In this document: in pieces, positions 39,197 through 48,623 of the stretch
How the letters are laid out: every line of letters begins with the position of its first letter
Position numbering within the stretch: the stretch's first letter is position 1
Source of the DNA: Anaerobacillus alkaliphilus
GTDB taxonomy: Bacteria; Bacillota; Bacilli; Bacillales; Anaerobacillaceae
Assembly: GCF_004116265.1 (NCBI RefSeq)
Contig: NZ_QOUX01000047.1
Coordinates: 124,001 to 188,000, forward strand
Direction: 5' to 3'
DNA length: 64,000 nt
The notes under the pieces: generated by a model
Seen by the model: the letters and a program-made list of their open reading frames with translations, nothing else
Database searches by the model: none
Told to the model about the DNA's origin: nothing
Made by a program: the position numbers and the translations under genes

Positions 39197-40961
39197 CAAA
39201 TTTGATATTGATGAAGAATTAGAAGCTCCCTTTCAGTTATCTCATTTTAAAAGATTAGTAGGTTACCTGAAGCCTTATAAGAAACTAATGATTATGACGG
39301 TCTGTTTGATGCTGCTCGCAAGTGTAGCGAACTTAATCGGTCCTTATTTAATTAAAGTTGCCATTGATGAGAAAATTCCTAATGGAGACACCGCTGGCCT
39401 TGCGATGCTTGCTGGTATTTACCTAGTTGCCATTATTATTACTGGCATCTGCTTAAAATACCGCATCCGGATCATGTCTCGAATAGGTCAAAGTGTGATT
39501 CAACATATTCGAAAAGATCTATTTACGAAGTTACAAAAGCTAGATTTTTCATATTATGACAGCCGTCCGCATGGGAAAATTCTTGTTAGGGTTGTCAATT
39601 ATGTGAATTCCTTAAGTGACCTGTTATCAAATGGCGTGATTAACCTAATCACCGATTTGTTTAGCATTTTTGTCATCATCTGTTTTATGCTGATGATTGA
39701 CGTTAAATTAACTTTGATGGCAATGGTCGGATTTCCAATTTTGGCCTTGATTGTATTTTTAATTAAGAATGCGCAGCGTCGAGCTTGGCAAAATCTTAGC
39801 AACAAACAATCAAACATGAATGCCTACATTCATGAGAGTATTAATGGGATTAAAGTGACACAAGCATTTGCTCGTGAACATGAGAATGCGAGAATTTTCA
39901 ATGAGGTTTCGGGCAACTATCGAACTTCATGGATGAAGGCTGTGAGAATTCAATTCTTACTTTGGCCATCCATCGAAAATATCTCCGTTTTATCAGTCTC
40001 GTTCATTTATGTTGTTGGGATTTCAGCGATTGGAGATGGAGTGACTGTAGGGTCATTAGTTGCCTTTGTCGGCTATATGTGGATGTTTTGGATGCCGCTT
40101 GCCAATATCGGAAACTTTTATAATGCGATTATCAATGCGATGGCCTATTTGGAACGAATTTTCGAAACAATTGATGAAAAGCCAACACTGACAGATGCTC
40201 CAAATGCCAAGACACTTCCGGTCATTAATGGACGAGTGGAGTTTGACAATGTTACGTTTGGTTATGAAAGAGAAGAGAAAACTCTCGATCAAATTCAATT
40301 TGTTGCCAATCCTGGAGACACGATCGCTCTTGTAGGAGCGACTGGATCAGGAAAAACAACGATCGTTAATTTGATCAGTCGGTTTTACGATGTAAATAGT
40401 GGCCAAGTGAAGATTGATGATATTGATATTAAGACAGTCACGATCCCGTCGCTACGTAAGCAAATGGGGATCATGCTTCAAGATCCATTTATTTTCTCTG
40501 GTACGATTATGGATAATATTCGCTACGGCAGACTTGATGCCTCTGATGAAGAAGTCATTGCAGCAGCAAAGGCAGTTCAGGCCCATCAATTTATTAGTCG
40601 GATGGAAGACGGATATCTAACGGAAGTCAACGAACGAGGTACGAGGCTTTCGACGGGACAAAGGCAGTTAATTTCATTTGCGAGAGTGCTACTCGCCGAC
40701 CCAAGAATTCTCATTCTAGATGAGGCCACGTCTTCAATTGATACTGAGACGGAGCTAGCTCTACAAAAAGGGTTAGAAACGTTATTAGCCGGCAGAACAT
40801 CCTTTATCATTGCTCATAGACTATCAACAATCCAAAAGGCGACAAACATCTTCTTTATTGACAAAGGAAAGATCATCGAACGTGGAACGCACGATGAACT
40901 CATTAGTCAAAGAGGACACTACTGGAAACTCCATAACTCCCACAAACGTGCAGTGGTCTGA
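39186..40961 (+). CDS. Heterodimeric ABC exporter, catalytic subunit
   Basis: A 591-residue half-transporter with six membrane helices and an ATPase domain resembling YfiC/YheH. Walker A is GATGSGKTT, Walker B ILILDEATSS with the catalytic Glu present, but the signature is LSTGQ instead of LSGGQ. Together with the upstream subunit this gives one full ATP site (this Walker B plus the partner's LSGGQ) and one degenerate site. Start GTG 39186 lies inside the end of the upstream gene, so translation is coupled. The operon ends in a dense repeat cluster. Confidence 0.9.
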   Translation: MARNKFDIDEELEAPFQLSHFKRLVGYLKPYKKLMIMTVCLMLLASVANLIGPYLIKVAIDEKIPNGDTAGLAMLAGIYLVAIIITGICLKYRIRIMSRIGQSVIQHIRKDLFTKLQKLDFSYYDSRPHGKILVRVVNYVNSLSDLLSNGVINLITDLFSIFVIICFMLMIDVKLTLMAMVGFPILALIVFLIKNAQRRAWQNLSNKQSNMNAYIHESINGIKVTQAFAREHENARIFNEVSGNYRTSWMKAVRIQFLLWPSIENISVLSVSFIYVVGISAIGDGVTVGSLVAFVGYMWMFWMPLANIGNFYNAIINAMAYLERIFETIDEKPTLTDAPNAKTLPVINGRVEFDNVTFGYEREEKTLDQIQFVANPGDTIALVGATGSGKTTIVNLISRFYDVNSGQVKIDDIDIKTVTIPSLRKQMGIMLQDPFIFSGTIMDNIRYGRLDASDEEVIAAAKAVQAHQFISRMEDGYLTEVNERGTRLSTGQRQLISFARVLLADPRILILDEATSSIDTETELALQKGLETLLAGRTSFIIAHRLSTIQKATNIFFIDKGKIIERGTHDELISQRGHYWKLHNSHKRAVV

Positions 40962-40969
40962 TCGTAAGG

Positions 40970-41205
40970 TAGGGGAGAGAGAGACTGGTACCTTGTCTTA
41001 TTTATTATGAAGGTGAGGCGAGGACCCGGTTCATGTCCACTTGTCTTGATGTATTACCTTTGTCCTGCTGGTCCAATTTTTGAAGAGGGAGAGGACGGAG
41101 GGACAGGTCCCTTGTCTTATTTGTGAGATGGTGAGGGTGGGACACGGTACCCTGACTTCTAGGTAGGGCACGGTACCAGTCCCTTGTCCTGCGGGCCCAA
41201 ATATT
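40970..41205. repeat. Dense cluster of module C repeats
   Basis: At least five degenerate copies follow each other: GAGACTGGTACCTTGTC, GAGGACCCGGTTCATGTCC, GGGACAGGTCCCTTGTC, GGGACACGGTACC and GGCACGGTACCAGTCCC. Each is an inverted repeat around a GGTACC, CCGG or GGTCC core. No gene is visible before the YjcZ-like ORF at 41300. Confidence 0.8.
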
Positions 41206-41299
41206 GAAAACTAGGAGAGATCACTACACAAATCAAGTAAATCTACATAGATTGTATACTGTGGTTACCCCACAACTTTGAAAAAAGGGGGTGACATTG

Positions 41300-41395
41300 A
41301 TGGGTGTAGGTCATGGAGCTGGTGCAGGATTTGCGTTAATCCTAGTATTGTTTATCTTATTAGTAATCATCGGTACAGCGTACGTAGGTTACTAA
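41300..41395 (+). CDS. YjcZ-family sporulation micropeptide
   Basis: A 31-residue ORF: a short glycine-rich start (MGVGHGAGAGFALILVL), then a hydrophobic segment ending IIGTAYVGY. This matches the YjcZ-type tiny membrane proteins of Bacillus, some made during sporulation. AAAGGGGGTGAC provides a strong ribosome site 5 bases upstream and a strong terminator follows. It is monocistronic. Confidence 0.88.
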   Translation: MGVGHGAGAGFALILVLFILLVIIGTAYVGY

Positions 41396-41402
41396 TCAAA
41401 GC

Positions 41403-41438
41403 AAAGAGCCAACCTTTTTATTGTTGGCTCTTTTTTTC
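41403..41438 (+). terminator. Terminator of YjcZ-like gene
   Basis: AGAGCCAAC and GTTGGCTCT form a perfect 9-bp stem, followed by seven T. The next ~290 bases to 41729 contain one module C fragment near 41450-41490 and otherwise AT-rich DNA without a gene. Confidence 0.9.
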
Positions 41439-41729
41439 TTTGTCACTGTGACGACCAGTGAGACACAGTTTAATAGTCTCCTTGTCTTTTTCCCGTCACC
41501 TATACAACCTATAACAAAATCCTTTATAATAGATAAAAGAGTAAAATTTATTCAACAAATTCATTAATTCTTTTTTATCCAGATAATATAGGAAGTTGAG
41601 TTATAGCGTTTGTTACTACATAACAGAATAATTAGCTCGATTAAGGTAATTATTATATCACTCAATTTTGTAATCCTTATCTGCTTCGGATGAGCAATTA
41701 CTTTAAAAATATGTTCATGAGGTGATCTT

Positions 41730-42305
41730 ATGGGAATGCCGGAAGGGAAGAAATATTACACTTATTCTGACTTTCTTGAAATAGAAGAGGAGTTCTTATG
41801 TGAGGTAATTGATGGGACCGTGATTAGCATGTCACCATCTCCAACCCCAAAACATCAAGATGTAGTAGATGAACTAACAGCAGAATTTAAGATTTATTTA
41901 CGCGGAAAAGATTGTATGGCTTATTCATCCCCGATTGATGTTTGTTTATTTGCTGATAAAGAAACTAACACTGAAGATATAAAAGATTGGGTACAGCCTG
42001 ATTTAATGGTTGTTTGCGATAAAAATAAAGTCGGTGAAAAATACATTATTGGAGCACCAGACTTGGTAATAGAGGTTCTTTCACCCTCAACTGCAAGGAA
42101 TGACCGTTTGGTAAAGTATAATAGTTATGAAAAAGCAGGAGTAAAGGAATATTGGATCGTCGACCCATATAATATGTCTGTTGAGATTTATAGTCTTGAT
42201 GGGAAAACTTACAAACAGCTAGGAGTCTTTGGAAAAGATGATTTACTAACTGTTGACACTTTTAAAGATATGCAAATTGATTTAAAAAATATTTTTAAAG
42301 CATAA
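41730..42305 (+). CDS. Uma2-family (DUF820) restriction endonuclease-fold protein
   Basis: A 191-residue protein of the Uma2/DUF820 family with the PD-(D/E)xK nuclease core: VQPDLMVVCDK followed by APDLVIEVLSPSTARND and KEYWIVDPY. The family is abundant in cyanobacteria and found in some Bacillaceae; its biological role is unclear. GAGGTGATCT precedes the ATG. It is monocistronic and its stop is followed directly by a repeat hairpin (42312-42342) that should terminate transcription. Possibly horizontally acquired, but base composition is not obviously different. Confidence 0.88.
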   Translation: MGMPEGKKYYTYSDFLEIEEEFLCEVIDGTVISMSPSPTPKHQDVVDELTAEFKIYLRGKDCMAYSSPIDVCLFADKETNTEDIKDWVQPDLMVVCDKNKVGEKYIIGAPDLVIEVLSPSTARNDRLVKYNSYEKAGVKEYWIVDPYNMSVEIYSLDGKTYKQLGVFGKDDLLTVDTFKDMQIDLKNIFKA

Positions 42306-42311
42306 AACATT

Positions 42312-42342
42312 TTTGAGCAGACTGTTCAGTTTGCTCCTTTTT
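42312..42342 (+). terminator. Repeat module B acting as terminator of Uma2 gene
   Basis: GAGCAGACT and AGTTTGCTC pair with small mismatches and lead into CTTTTT. The same hairpin recurs at 37052, 44308, 45076, 50208, 52705, 60817 and 63176, usually just after a gene. Confidence 0.75.
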
Positions 42343-42394
42343 GATGTTTTCTTTGACATCATGGCCAGAGGGCAGGAGCACTTGTCTTTCCGAC

Positions 42395-42587
42395 TAATTA
42401 TGAACTTTTTATGAAAATTCAAATTTAAATACGCTGATGTTTGAATACAATATTCATAGTTAAGTAAGTACGCCAAGGAACAGAGGAATAGGTTTCGCTT
42501 GAAAATATACTTTTACCTAATGATCATGCTAGAATGTTGAAGCTCTACTACATGAGTGGTGGTAACTTCTTAGAAACGATGCCTAAT
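42395..42587 (+). pseudogene. Decayed partial copy of the FdhF/YdeP locus
   Basis: 42396-42479 closely resembles the leader at 45126-45210 (shared blocks AATACGCTGATGTTTGAATA and CAATATTCATAG). It is followed by 42498-42587, about 90 bases matching 46664-46753 inside the oxidoreductase gene with four differences. The roughly 1.4 kb that separates these parts in the intact locus is missing. The fragment carries no usable frame. Confidence 0.85.
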
Positions 42588-42592
42588 TTTTA

Positions 42593-42852
42593 GGTGCCAG
42601 GCACCGTTCGTGGACAAATGAATAGGAAAGTCCGTCTGTCACGGACAAAAGTAAAGGAGCAGACTCAAAGAGTTTGCTCGCTTTACTTTTTTTCTTACGG
42701 AGGACTGCTCCCCATGTTTTCCTATTTCATTAACTGATTTCTGTCAACTGCATGGGGGGTCTTTTCAACCAGGCATGATCAATCCCCTGTCCCATCAAAA
42801 ATAAGACAAGGGACCTGTCCCCTTGTCTTATCCCCTTGTCTTTCCTTGTCCT
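42593..42852. repeat. Composite repeat, modules A, B variant and C
   Basis: Module A at 42593-42650 (GGTGCCAGGCACCGTTCGTGG), a hairpin variant of B at 42651-42692 (GTAAAGGAGCAGACTC / GAGTTTGCTCGCTTTAC then T-run), and module C at 42780-42845. Together they fill the gap between the fdh fragment and the minus-strand membrane gene; no gene is seen. Confidence 0.75.
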
Positions 42853-43434
42853 TTAGTTGTTCGGAATACTTGGATTTCGCTGCATTTTCAAGAAAATGAC
42901 AGTAATGATTCTAGATAATAAAAATATGATGCAATATGCAATAAAGATGTGTACATAATTTGTACCTTCATTTAGCACAATTAGATTTACAATTGCTAGA
43001 AAAGGCTTGAATGCAAATGCCAAAATGACTGTTAATGCGAATGAGTAAATATAAAAATTCTTCCTATGCTTAATTGTCCATTGGTATACTAGCATATACA
43101 AAACAGGTATTAGGGCGGCATCTAATGACAAGTTACCTGGAATAAATGGAATTAATTCATAGGGATACTCGATAAAACCTTGCTTTACACTTGCGATATT
43201 TATATAACTAAACCATACGTGTATATTCAGCCCATAAAACCCTAACAATAAGATGTTTTCTCGATCAATAGTAAAGTATAAAACAACCAAAGGAATAATG
43301 AACATTAAGAGAACGGCCTTGAAACCCCAAGTATTGATGTTCGAGTATTCTTGCCAATACTCAATTTGTAAAGTGCTTAGTTTCTCAGTTAATAAGGTTA
43401 CTTCTCTTAAGGCTTCTAACCGTTCTGTTTTCAT
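42853..43434 (-). CDS. CBO0543-family membrane protein
   Basis: A 193-residue integral membrane protein with about five hydrophobic segments. The N-terminus (ALREVTLLTEKLSTLQIEYWQEYSNINTWGFKAVLLMFIIPLVVLYF) and the segment PFIPGNLSLDAALIPVLYMLVYQW fit the CBO0543 family of small Firmicutes membrane proteins. The function is unknown; conserved Trp and acidic residues in the loops are typical. It is transcribed opposite to the two related genes at 43692 and 44427. Repeat DNA abuts its 3' end. Confidence 0.75.
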   Translation of the reverse strand: MKTERLEALREVTLLTEKLSTLQIEYWQEYSNINTWGFKAVLLMFIIPLVVLYFTIDRENILLLGFYGLNIHVWFSYINIASVKQGFIEYPYELIPFIPGNLSLDAALIPVLYMLVYQWTIKHRKNFYIYSFALTVILAFAFKPFLAIVNLIVLNEGTNYVHIFIAYCIIFLLSRIITVIFLKMQRNPSIPNN

Positions 43435-43691
43435 AGACTATAGTCCTGCCTTTTGTAAGGTATATTGTACTATGAAAAGTATGATCAACTCTTTCTATAT
43501 TTAAACAATGGGCCACTTGTAAAATTTTCATTTTGCGCATTATAGTGATGAGTTATTTAAGTTGAAACAGAACCTCGCGACCGTATTTAATTAAGAAAAT
43601 ACAAAGCACTAAGTTGTTAACAATTTCATACATACATATCCATTTTTGGGCTACTCTATGAAAAATAGTATTTTGAAAAGAGGCTTTTTTT

Positions 43692-44249
43692 ATGAAACAT
43701 ATCATTATGCTGTTGGTACTTATCATGATAAATGGTAGGTATAAGACGTGGAGAAGACTTCCAGAAAACCTACCAACTCTTATATACGTAGCCTTTATTA
43801 ATTTGATTTATTATTTTGTTTCCCAGAAAAAGAAAGTGTGGGAATTTCGGTCAAATGATTTGTCATTAAAGAAAGTTAGGTTTATTCAAAGTTTCCTTGC
43901 TACGCCATTAATAACTTTATTATATCTTTCCGGAGTTCCGTATAGCTTAGGAAAATCGAAGGTTATGCATTTTCTACTGTATACTGGTGTTTCCACGTTT
44001 TTCGAATGGTTGGCAAACAAGAAACTTAAAATGATCTCTTTTTATAATGGTTGGAATATACAATGGTCACTTCTTATTTATATACAGTTATTTTTGTTTG
44101 CACATTTATATAAGAAGTATCCAATGATTATCTGGCTGATGACGATACTGTCTATTGATCAATATGTGCGCCTGTTTAGCATTCCTATACAGCAAGAGAT
44201 GTTTCGGCCGAGTGAAATAAAAGATTTTTTAGAAAATACTTATTATTAA
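43692..44249 (+). CDS. CBO0543-family membrane protein
   Basis: A 185-residue protein with about five membrane segments and the loop CBO0543-type motif GVSTFFEWLANKKLKMISFYNGWNIQWSLLIY. The amino end MKHIIMLLVLIMI suggests the first helix starts immediately. Its ribosome site is poor (GAAAAGAGGC about 8 bases upstream). The function is unknown. It is followed by a module B hairpin at 44308. Confidence 0.72.
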   Translation: MKHIIMLLVLIMINGRYKTWRRLPENLPTLIYVAFINLIYYFVSQKKKVWEFRSNDLSLKKVRFIQSFLATPLITLLYLSGVPYSLGKSKVMHFLLYTGVSTFFEWLANKKLKMISFYNGWNIQWSLLIYIQLFLFAHLYKKYPMIIWLMTILSIDQYVRLFSIPIQQEMFRPSEIKDFLENTYY

Positions 44250-44426
44250 CAATAATTTCTGGGTGTCCTTTCGTGAGAAAAATAAAACGTATGTCCAGTA
44301 CTTATTAGGGAGCAGACTTTTCAGTTTGTTCCTATTTTGCGACAATCTTTTTAGTTGGGGACAAAAGATATTTATGTTGATCAAATTGTAAAATGAAGAA
44401 ACTAGACTACTGTGAGGGGGAGTAAT

Positions 44427-44986
44427 GTGTTTAAGCCATCAGCTGAAATTAATAAAGAACTAAATAAACAATATGATTTTATTGTAAGGCCAATAGTAGA
44501 GTGGTCGAGATTTGGTCTGAGAATATAGTCTTTAGTAGCGGGTGGTGGGTATCAATATTCTTGGTACTAGACCCTTGGATATGGTGGCTTATCTTTCGAA
44601 AAAAGGATAGTACCCAACGACTTTTATTAGGTGGAATTTGGGCAATGTTTATTGCCACATGGCTGAATTATATAGGGGTAACAATGGGCTTGTGGAGATA
44701 TAATGTTAAGACAATTCCAGTCATACCTGACTTTTTAGCTTGGGATTTTTCATTAATGCCAGTATATATTATGACAATTATCCAGATAAAACCAAATATA
44801 GGTCCCATCCCAAAATCATTATTTTTCGCTACCACTACAGCTTTTGGCGCTGAACCACTTTTCGACTGGCTTGGATTTTTTGATTACCCAAATTGGCATT
44901 ATATCGCTTCGTTTCCTTTTTATATAGTAATATTTCTAATTGCTCATAATTTAGTGTATGGGAAGCAATTTAATGAAATAAGCTAA
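44427..44986 (+). pseudogene. CBO0543-family membrane protein, probably frameshifted
   Basis: From 44501 a GTG frame gives 161 residues typical of CBO0543 (SENIVFSSGWWVSIFLVLDPWIWWLIFRKK, PDFLAWDFSLMPVYIM, EPLFDWLGFFDYPNWHY). GTG 44501 has no ribosome site. A good site (GAGGGGGAG) instead serves GTG 44427, whose 33 codons (VFKPSAEINKELNKQYDFIVRPIVEW) stop at 44528 in another frame and look like the missing N-terminus. One base change in the overlap near 44500 would fuse them into about 185 residues. Either a real frameshift mutation or a sequence error. Confidence 0.65.
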
Positions 44987-45004
44987 CAAAGATACATAAA
45001 TTAA

Positions 45005-45258
45005 GGTGCCTGGCACCCTCCGTGGACAAATTAATCAAATAGTCCATCTAGTGAGGACGAGTTATAAATAGCATTGAGGAGCAGCTGTTCAGTTTGCTTC
45101 TTTTTTGTTGTTATCTTTGTCTTTCCTCATAATTTTGAACATTCTGTGAAAATTCAGACTTAAATACGCTGATGTTTGAATACAATATTCATAGCTAAGT
45201 AAGTATGCCAAGAGACGAAGGAACAGGTAGGACAAGGTACCTGTCCCCTTGTCCGATG
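45005..45258. repeat. Composite repeat modules A, B and C upstream of fdh gene
   Basis: Module A at 45005-45061, module B hairpin at 45076-45110, module C (GACAAGGTACCTGTCCCC) at 45232-45252. The intervening 45126-45210 is the leader also found in the decayed copy at 42396. The ribosome site GATGAGGGGAGG follows. Confidence 0.8.
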
Positions 45259-45274
45259 AGGGGAGGAAATACTT

Positions 45275-47632
45275 ATGGGAAAAAGCAAACACCAAGGTCC
45301 GATATCGATTTCAAAAATGCCTACGCCACGGCATTGGGTAAGTCCTATTCCATTCGGTTTAGGCAAAGTAAAGCCTAAACATATTCGGGATGCTGTGAAA
45401 GTGGTCTGGGAGAATAAAGATAATTTACATTATGCCTCTAATATCCTGACAAAAGGTGTGTGCGACGGCTGCGCGTTAGGTGTTTCGGGTCTGCAGGATC
45501 AAACGCTTAAGGGTGCACACATGTGTACGACGCGATTAAATGTTTTACGTTTAAATACAATGCCAGCGATGAAACAGGAGATTGTTCACGCTGATATTGA
45601 TGAATTGAAAAAATATAGCAGTGCAGAGCTCAGGCAATTAGGACGGATCCCATACCCTTTAATTCGTCGAAAGGGAGAAAGGAAATTTTCTCGCATTAGC
45701 TGGGACGATGCGATGGATATGATTGCAGCAAAAATAAAATCATTAGATCCAGAACAGTATGCATTCTATTTAACTTCAAGAGGAATTACCAATGAATCAT
45801 ACTATGTCGCTGGGAAAGTCGCACGATTTCTAGGAACAAATAATATTGATAATGCCTCGCGCATTTGTCACTCGCCTTCAAAAACAGGGTTAGTCCGTTC
45901 AATTGGAGTTGGGGCAAGTACGGCCAATTACCAAGACTGGATTGGAACAGATGTCCTATTGTTCTGGGGAAGTGTTGCCTCGAATAGTTCACCAGTTTCT
46001 ACGAAATATATGTTGGCTGCCAAGAAGAAGGGGACGAAAATCATTGTCGTAAACCCTTATAAAGAGCCAGCGATGGAAAAATATTGGGTTCCATCTAACC
46101 TAGAATCTGCGTTATTCGGTACGAAGGTTGCCGATGATTTTTACCAAGTAAACATCGGTGGCGATATTGCCTTTATGCATGGGATTATGAAGCATTGGTT
46201 TGAGCTGGAAGAAAAAGCTCATGGTTCAGCGATTAACCATCATTTTGTTCAGAAACATGTAAAACATTATGATGAGTTAAAAGCTCACGTCAACAAACAA
46301 TCATGGGATGAAATAGTAAAATCATCCGGTATTTCAAAAGAAAGAATTGGAGAGTTATCAGAGCTTTTAGCCCGTAGTAAAAATGCCGTGTTTGCCTGGG
46401 CTCTAGGATTAACGATGCATTCATTTGCGACGGATAACATTTCACAAGTCGCAAACCTAGCTCTTTTAAGAGGATTTATTGGTCGGAAAAATAATGGTCT
46501 CATGCCTTTTAGAGGTCATTCGAGCGTGCAGGGTACGAGTGAAATGGGTTGTGACCCATTTGTTTTACCAGGTGGTGGCTGGGATGAAAAAAATGTGAAA
46601 CGGATTGAAGCGCTATGGAAGTTTAATCTTCCGAAATGGCAAGGTGATATTTTAGGAGTTTCTCTTGAAAATGCACTTTTACCTAATGATCATGCTAGAA
46701 AGTTAAAGCTCTACTACATGAGTGGTGGTAACTTCTTAGAAACGATGCCTAATCCAGTTTTTGTAGAGAAAGCTTTATCACAGCTAGATATTCGTGTTCA
46801 CCAAGACATTATTTTTAATACATCGACGTTAGTAGATGCAAAAGAAGCTGTGATCGTCCTTCCAGCAAAAACACGCTATGAACAAGAAGGTGGCGGAACC
46901 TCTACGTCAACGGAACGGATGGTTTATTACTCACCAGAAATTGAGGGGAATAAACAGGCAGTGAAAGAGGCACGAGCAGAGTGGAAAATATATATTGATT
47001 TAGCAAAACGTGTAAAGCCAGATTTTGCTAGTCTGATAGATTTTAAGGACGGTCAAGCGATTCGTGATGAAATTGCTAATGCAAATCCAAATTATGATGG
47101 TGTTCAATACCTGAAAAAGCAAGGAGATGTGTTTCAGTGGGGTGGGGCATGGTTATGTGAGGATGGGATTTTTCCTACTCCGGATGAAAAAGCAAACTTA
47201 CTTTCAATCGAAATTCCTAAGTTGAAAAAATCCGAAGGTCAATTTTATGTGATGACGCGACGGGGCAAGCAATTTAATTCGATGATCTATAACAAGATTG
47301 ATCCTTTTAACGGGACAGAACGCTATGATGTATTGCTGAATGAAAAAGATGCAAATGAATTGAACATTATCAATGGTGAACCAATAGTCGTCTACAATGA
47401 GCATGGTACATTCCAAGGGAAAGCGCATTTTGCTGAGATTATTAGGGGGAATATTGGACTTCATTTTCCAGAAGGGAACTTCTTAATTCCTAAAGGGATT
47501 TATGATGGTCCGTCCGGTATCCCTCAATATAGTGTTGCCGTGAAAGTTGAAAAAGCAGAACGTTTTCATGCCAGAAAAGATGTGAATTACTTAGAAAAAC
47601 GGATTGAAGATCTTGAAACAGAGGTTAGCTAA
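45275..47632 (+). CDS. FdhF/YdeP-family molybdopterin oxidoreductase
   Basis: A 785-residue molybdopterin enzyme of the FdhF/YdeP family, often annotated as a formate dehydrogenase-like alpha subunit. Near the N-terminus GVCDGCALG and HMCTTRLNV supply three cysteines for an iron-sulfur centre. The domain order continues with FSRISWDDAMDMIAAKIK, GRKNNGLMPFRGHSSVQGTSEMGCDP and the C-terminal molydopterin-guanine dinucleotide domain (FYVMTRRGKQFNSMIYNKIDPFNG). It lacks the selenocysteine form and the electron-transfer subunit is not adjacent. fdhD follows by 15 bases, fitting a sulfuration-dependent enzyme. The physiological substrate is uncertain. Confidence 0.9.
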   Translation: MGKSKHQGPISISKMPTPRHWVSPIPFGLGKVKPKHIRDAVKVVWENKDNLHYASNILTKGVCDGCALGVSGLQDQTLKGAHMCTTRLNVLRLNTMPAMKQEIVHADIDELKKYSSAELRQLGRIPYPLIRRKGERKFSRISWDDAMDMIAAKIKSLDPEQYAFYLTSRGITNESYYVAGKVARFLGTNNIDNASRICHSPSKTGLVRSIGVGASTANYQDWIGTDVLLFWGSVASNSSPVSTKYMLAAKKKGTKIIVVNPYKEPAMEKYWVPSNLESALFGTKVADDFYQVNIGGDIAFMHGIMKHWFELEEKAHGSAINHHFVQKHVKHYDELKAHVNKQSWDEIVKSSGISKERIGELSELLARSKNAVFAWALGLTMHSFATDNISQVANLALLRGFIGRKNNGLMPFRGHSSVQGTSEMGCDPFVLPGGGWDEKNVKRIEALWKFNLPKWQGDILGVSLENALLPNDHARKLKLYYMSGGNFLETMPNPVFVEKALSQLDIRVHQDIIFNTSTLVDAKEAVIVLPAKTRYEQEGGGTSTSTERMVYYSPEIEGNKQAVKEARAEWKIYIDLAKRVKPDFASLIDFKDGQAIRDEIANANPNYDGVQYLKKQGDVFQWGGAWLCEDGIFPTPDEKANLLSIEIPKLKKSEGQFYVMTRRGKQFNSMIYNKIDPFNGTERYDVLLNEKDANELNIINGEPIVVYNEHGTFQGKAHFAEIIRGNIGLHFPEGNFLIPKGIYDGPSGIPQYSVAVKVEKAERFHARKDVNYLEKRIEDLETEVS

Positions 47633-47647
47633 AGGAGGCTTTTCTCC

Positions 47648-48424
47648 ATGATGGAAAGTCGAAAAATTAGGAAATTCAATGGTCATACGTTTGAAGAAGT
47701 CGACGACGTGATCGCCATCGAGTATCCATTAACGATCGTTGTCGACGGGGAAGAGTTTGCGACAATGGTATGTACCCCTGACCATTTAGATGAATTAGTG
47801 ATTGGTTTTTTAGCTTCAGAAGGAGTCATTCGTTTAATTGAAGATATAGAGGCTTTATCGATTGATGAAGATCGCGGTTTTGCTTATGTGGAGTTAGTAC
47901 AAAAGCAGACCTTTAGCAAAGACTTTTATTCAAAACGATTTATTGGCGCATGCTGCGGGAAAAGTAGACAATTTTACCTTCATAACGATGTGAAAACAGC
48001 GAAAACGTTTATGAAGAATATTGAAGTTTCCGTCTCGCATTGCTTTGCCTTAATGAAAAAAATGCAAGAGGAATCCACAGACTTTCAACTAACTGGCGGA
48101 CTTCATAATGGATCTCTTTGTACGAACAATCAAATCTTGCTATCAAGATCTGATATAGGAAGACATAATGTGTTAGATAAAATACACGGATACTGTTTAA
48201 AAAATAAAGTTTCGATCACTGACAAAATGATTGCCTTTAGCGGAAGAATTTCATCTGAAGTTTTGTTAAAGGTTTCAAAAATCGGAGTGGGCATTATTCT
48301 GTCAAAGTCGGCCCCAACAACATTAGCAATTAATCTAGCGAATGACTTAGGCATTACCGCTATTGGGTTTGTCCGTGGACAAAGTTTAAATGTTTATAGT
48401 CATCCAGAGAGGATTGTTTTGTAG
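47648..48424 (+). CDS. fdhD: FdhD sulfurtransferase for molybdoenzyme maturation
   Basis: A 258-residue FdhD-family protein that transfers sulfur to the molybdenum cofactor of formate dehydrogenase-type enzymes. Recognisable segments are CTPDHLDELVIGFLASEGVI, GACCGKSRQFY (the cysteine pair), FQLTGGLHNGSLC, SRSDIGRHNVLDKIHGY and FSGRISSEVLLKVSKIGVGIILSKSAPTTLAI. It lies 15 bases after the oxidoreductase it presumably serves and after AAAGGAGGC. A repeat starts within a few bases of the stop. Confidence 0.93.
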   Translation: MMESRKIRKFNGHTFEEVDDVIAIEYPLTIVVDGEEFATMVCTPDHLDELVIGFLASEGVIRLIEDIEALSIDEDRGFAYVELVQKQTFSKDFYSKRFIGACCGKSRQFYLHNDVKTAKTFMKNIEVSVSHCFALMKKMQEESTDFQLTGGLHNGSLCTNNQILLSRSDIGRHNVLDKIHGYCLKNKVSITDKMIAFSGRISSEVLLKVSKIGVGIILSKSAPTTLAINLANDLGITAIGFVRGQSLNVYSHPERIVL

Positions 48425-48426
48425 AG

Positions 48427-48610
48427 AGGGGACGGAAGGACAGGTTCATTGTATTATATTATCCTGGTGCCTTTTCCCTGGCACCGTTCGTGGACAAATC
48501 AGTCGATTAGTCCACTTGGTAAGGACATTTCAAAAAACCTTCTAGGAGCAAAGGTGGGTGCCTACCCAGTCCGAACGTATCGGGGGTCAGGCACCTTAAT
48601 TTTAATAAAG
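48427..48610. repeat. Composite repeat modules C and A after fdhD
   Basis: A degraded C copy (GGGGACGGAAGGACAGGTTC) is followed by module A (48464-48530: GGTGCC ... GGCACCGTTCGTGGAC) and a further GGTGCCTACCC / GGGGTCAGGCACC pair. No gene is supported here. Confidence 0.7.
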
Positions 48611-48623
48611 GGGGGTGTAAAGC

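Noticed and set aside
40970-41205. CRISPR-like array
   Set aside because: The repeated units differ in length and sequence, spacing is irregular and they are palindromic intergenic repeats; no cas genes are present.
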